Part shown: positions 62,197 through 64,000 of the stretch, in pieces
Layout of the letters: every line of letters begins with the position of its first letter
Position numbering within the stretch: the first letter of the stretch is position 1
Assembly (NCBI GenBank): GCA_020226215.1
Contig: CM035231.1
Location: forward strand, 52,294,876-52,358,875
Source: Sindora glabra
Lineage: Eukaryota > Streptophyta > Magnoliopsida > Fabales > Fabaceae
Direction: 5' to 3'
Length of the DNA: 64,000 bases
Made by a program: the position numbers and the translations under genes
Notes under the pieces: generated by a model
The model's database searches: none
What the model was told of the DNA's origin: nothing
Seen by the model: only the letters and a program-made list of their open reading frames with translations

Positions 62197-63750
62197 AACT
62201 AGATTTTTAATTTGTGCGTTGCATGTTCTTCTATTATCAACATAACATAAAAATAATGTGTATATAATCGAAGAAAAATCATAAAAGTGTTGGAATCTAA
62301 TTTGTTATATTTATTTTATAATTATATATTTAAATTTGAAAAATAAATATAATATAAAAGTTAAAAATAATATTTCATTAAGTAATTTAATTAAGTTAAA
62401 ATTTTAATTTATCTAAAAATTTTTATAATAAAAAGAAAATATTTAGCAGTATATTTATATTACTCAATAATTTTGTGTCTAAGTAGTAAATAAAATGAGT
62501 GAGTACACGCACAAAATATACAATAGAATAAATAAAAGAATAAAAATAATATGTGAGTTGTAAAACCTTGATAAAATCTTAATTAATATTAAGAAAATAT
62601 TAAATTTAAAAAAATTACTAAAAATAACAATATGTAATAATATAATTAAATTAATAATTTCTACATTAAAATTTTAATTTATTTAAAATATTTTTTAATA
62701 AAATTAAATATATTATGCTATATTTATGATACTTAGTGATATTAGTATTTAACTTATAAATAATAATAATAATAATAATAATGGAGATTGAAAATGTAAA
62801 CATAGAAAAATATTTAATAAAAAAATAAAATAATAAGTGAATTATAAAGTAATATAACTTTTAAAAATAAAATATATAATTTAGTAATTTAATTAAATTA
62901 TATATTTTAATTTATTTAAAATATTTATTAAAATAAAATATGTCATTTTGTACATATGCTTTTTAGTAATATCAATACTGAGTCGTACATAGCAAAAGTA
63001 AATATGAAAAATTAAAAAGAGAAAAATATGGAATGAGACAAATAAAAAGAAAGAATATAATGAGCGAGTATAAAGTAATATAAAAGTTATATATATATAT
63101 ATATATATATAATTAGATAAGTAAGTTAAATTAAATATTTAATTAATTTAAAATGTAATTATAATAAAAATAAAACATATTATGTCATATATAAATAATA
63201 CTTGATGATCTTAACCAAAAAAGGAGTGAACATAAAAAAAAGAAGAAGAAAATGTTCTTCAATAAATAAAATAAAATAAAATGAGCTGTTAAGTAATATC
63301 AAAATTAAAAATATAATATATAACTTAATGATTCAATTAAATTAAAATTTTAATTTTTTAATATATTTTTATAATAAAATAACATCTATCATTTTATATG
63401 TATACCGATTAATAATATCGGCTATTAGTAACAAGAGATGTAAAGATAGTATTGGTTAAAATTATATAAATAAAATTTAATTTAATTTTTAAATAATTTT
63501 ATTAGATTTTTATATTAAATTTATAATATATTTAATAAATATTTATAATATAATTAAATATACTATATTGTATTCATATTTGTGACATTAACATTTGAAT
63601 TGCAAAAGTAGAGAATATTGGAAAAAAAAAGAAAATATGTAATAAAATAAATAAAAACAAATAAAACAACGAGTGATCTGATCTGTATAAAATTATATAA
63701 TAATTAAAAATAAAATATGTTGGTTAAATATTTTTATTAAGTTAAATATC
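62197..63750. repeat. AT-rich repeat related to the 52-55 kb insertion
   Basis: It opens with AAACTAGATTTTTAATTTGT and GTGCGTTGCATG, a degenerate version of the left edge at 51971-51993. It repeats the same internal phrases (AATAATATGTGAGTTGTAAA, ATCTTAATTAATAT, TTAATTTATTTAAAATATTT). A (TAA)8-type run lies at 62759-62782 and a short AT run at about 63089-63111. No coding frame is seen. Confidence 0.55.
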
Positions 63751-63771
63751 GGTCGCTTAGAAAATGGCAAA

Positions 63772-63981
63772 ATGCTGCGAAGCAGCCGAAGCTACTCAGG
63801 GGAAGAACCGTTACAACACACAAACCTGAGATTTGGCCCATTTCAGAGAAACAAACAACTAAAAGGCCCAATAAATTTGATTCATTGTAGCAACAAAGTG
63901 GAAGAAACATTACAACACACGAAACGGAGATTTAGACGGAAACTGAATTTTGAGGCACAGCCCCTCTTCGAAAACAAATAA
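63772..63981 (+). other. Less AT-rich block with an internal 100-bp duplication, unassigned ORF
   Basis: The phrase GAA(C/A)C(G/A)TTACAACACAC followed by GAGATTT occurs twice, near 63800 and 63902. The 69-codon frame (MLRSSRSYSGEEPLQHTNLR, with LQHT repeated) is probably a by-product of this duplication. No family is recognised. Confidence 0.25.
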
Positions 63982-64000
63982 TAAAAAAAGGAGAAGTAAA

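Overview
The window looks like AT-rich nuclear DNA from a eudicot flowering plant. It has spliced genes with canonical GT-AG introns, Ty1/copia retrotransposons, plant MITEs, a tRNA-derived SINE and long AT microsatellites. All three recognisable genes are plant genes. The species cannot be fixed from the sequence alone.

Layout. (1) 1-2.6 kb: a 501-bp hAT-like non-autonomous element next to a stop-ridden copia remnant. (2) 2.7-3.5 kb, minus strand: the first two exons of an HCF107-like chloroplast HAT/TPR protein. The remaining exons are not in the window, and the copia remnant lies directly downstream of exon 2. (3) 5.9-13.5 kb, minus strand: a complete nine-exon gene for a Fip1-type subunit of the mRNA polyadenylation machinery (1189 codons, FIP1[III]-like). 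(4) 15.4-20.25 kb, minus strand: a whole but dead copia element with both LTRs and an exact ATAGG target duplication, lacking the front half of its reverse transcriptase. (5) 20-58 kb: a long gene-poor stretch made of repeats. It holds a SINE with a 14-bp target duplication; a 4.4-kb terminal-inverted-repeat element inserted into one copy of a 0.7-kb tandem duplication and carrying a 1.5-kb hairpin-bearing minisatellite; several tandem or dispersed duplications; and a 3-kb AT-rich insertion that splits one copy of a segmental duplication. (6) 58.7-59.5 kb, plus strand: a complete three-exon gene for a small secreted Cys-rich protein of the TPD1 family. (7) 60-64 kb: a possible short Cys-rich ORF behind a TATA box, an unassigned ORF, and more AT-rich repeat related to the 52-55 kb insertion.

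The three real genes have unrelated jobs (psbH mRNA stability in plastids, nuclear pre-mRNA 3'-end formation, and anther-type peptide signalling) and show no operon-like relation. The most interesting structures are the nested transposon/tandem-duplication/minisatellite composite at 26.4-32.25 kb, the split segmental duplication at 46-56 kb, and the tandem pair at 40.1-41.4 kb, which preserves one reading frame in both copies. All exon limits were derived by hand from splice signals and reading frame. Family names rest on recognised motifs, not on a database search.
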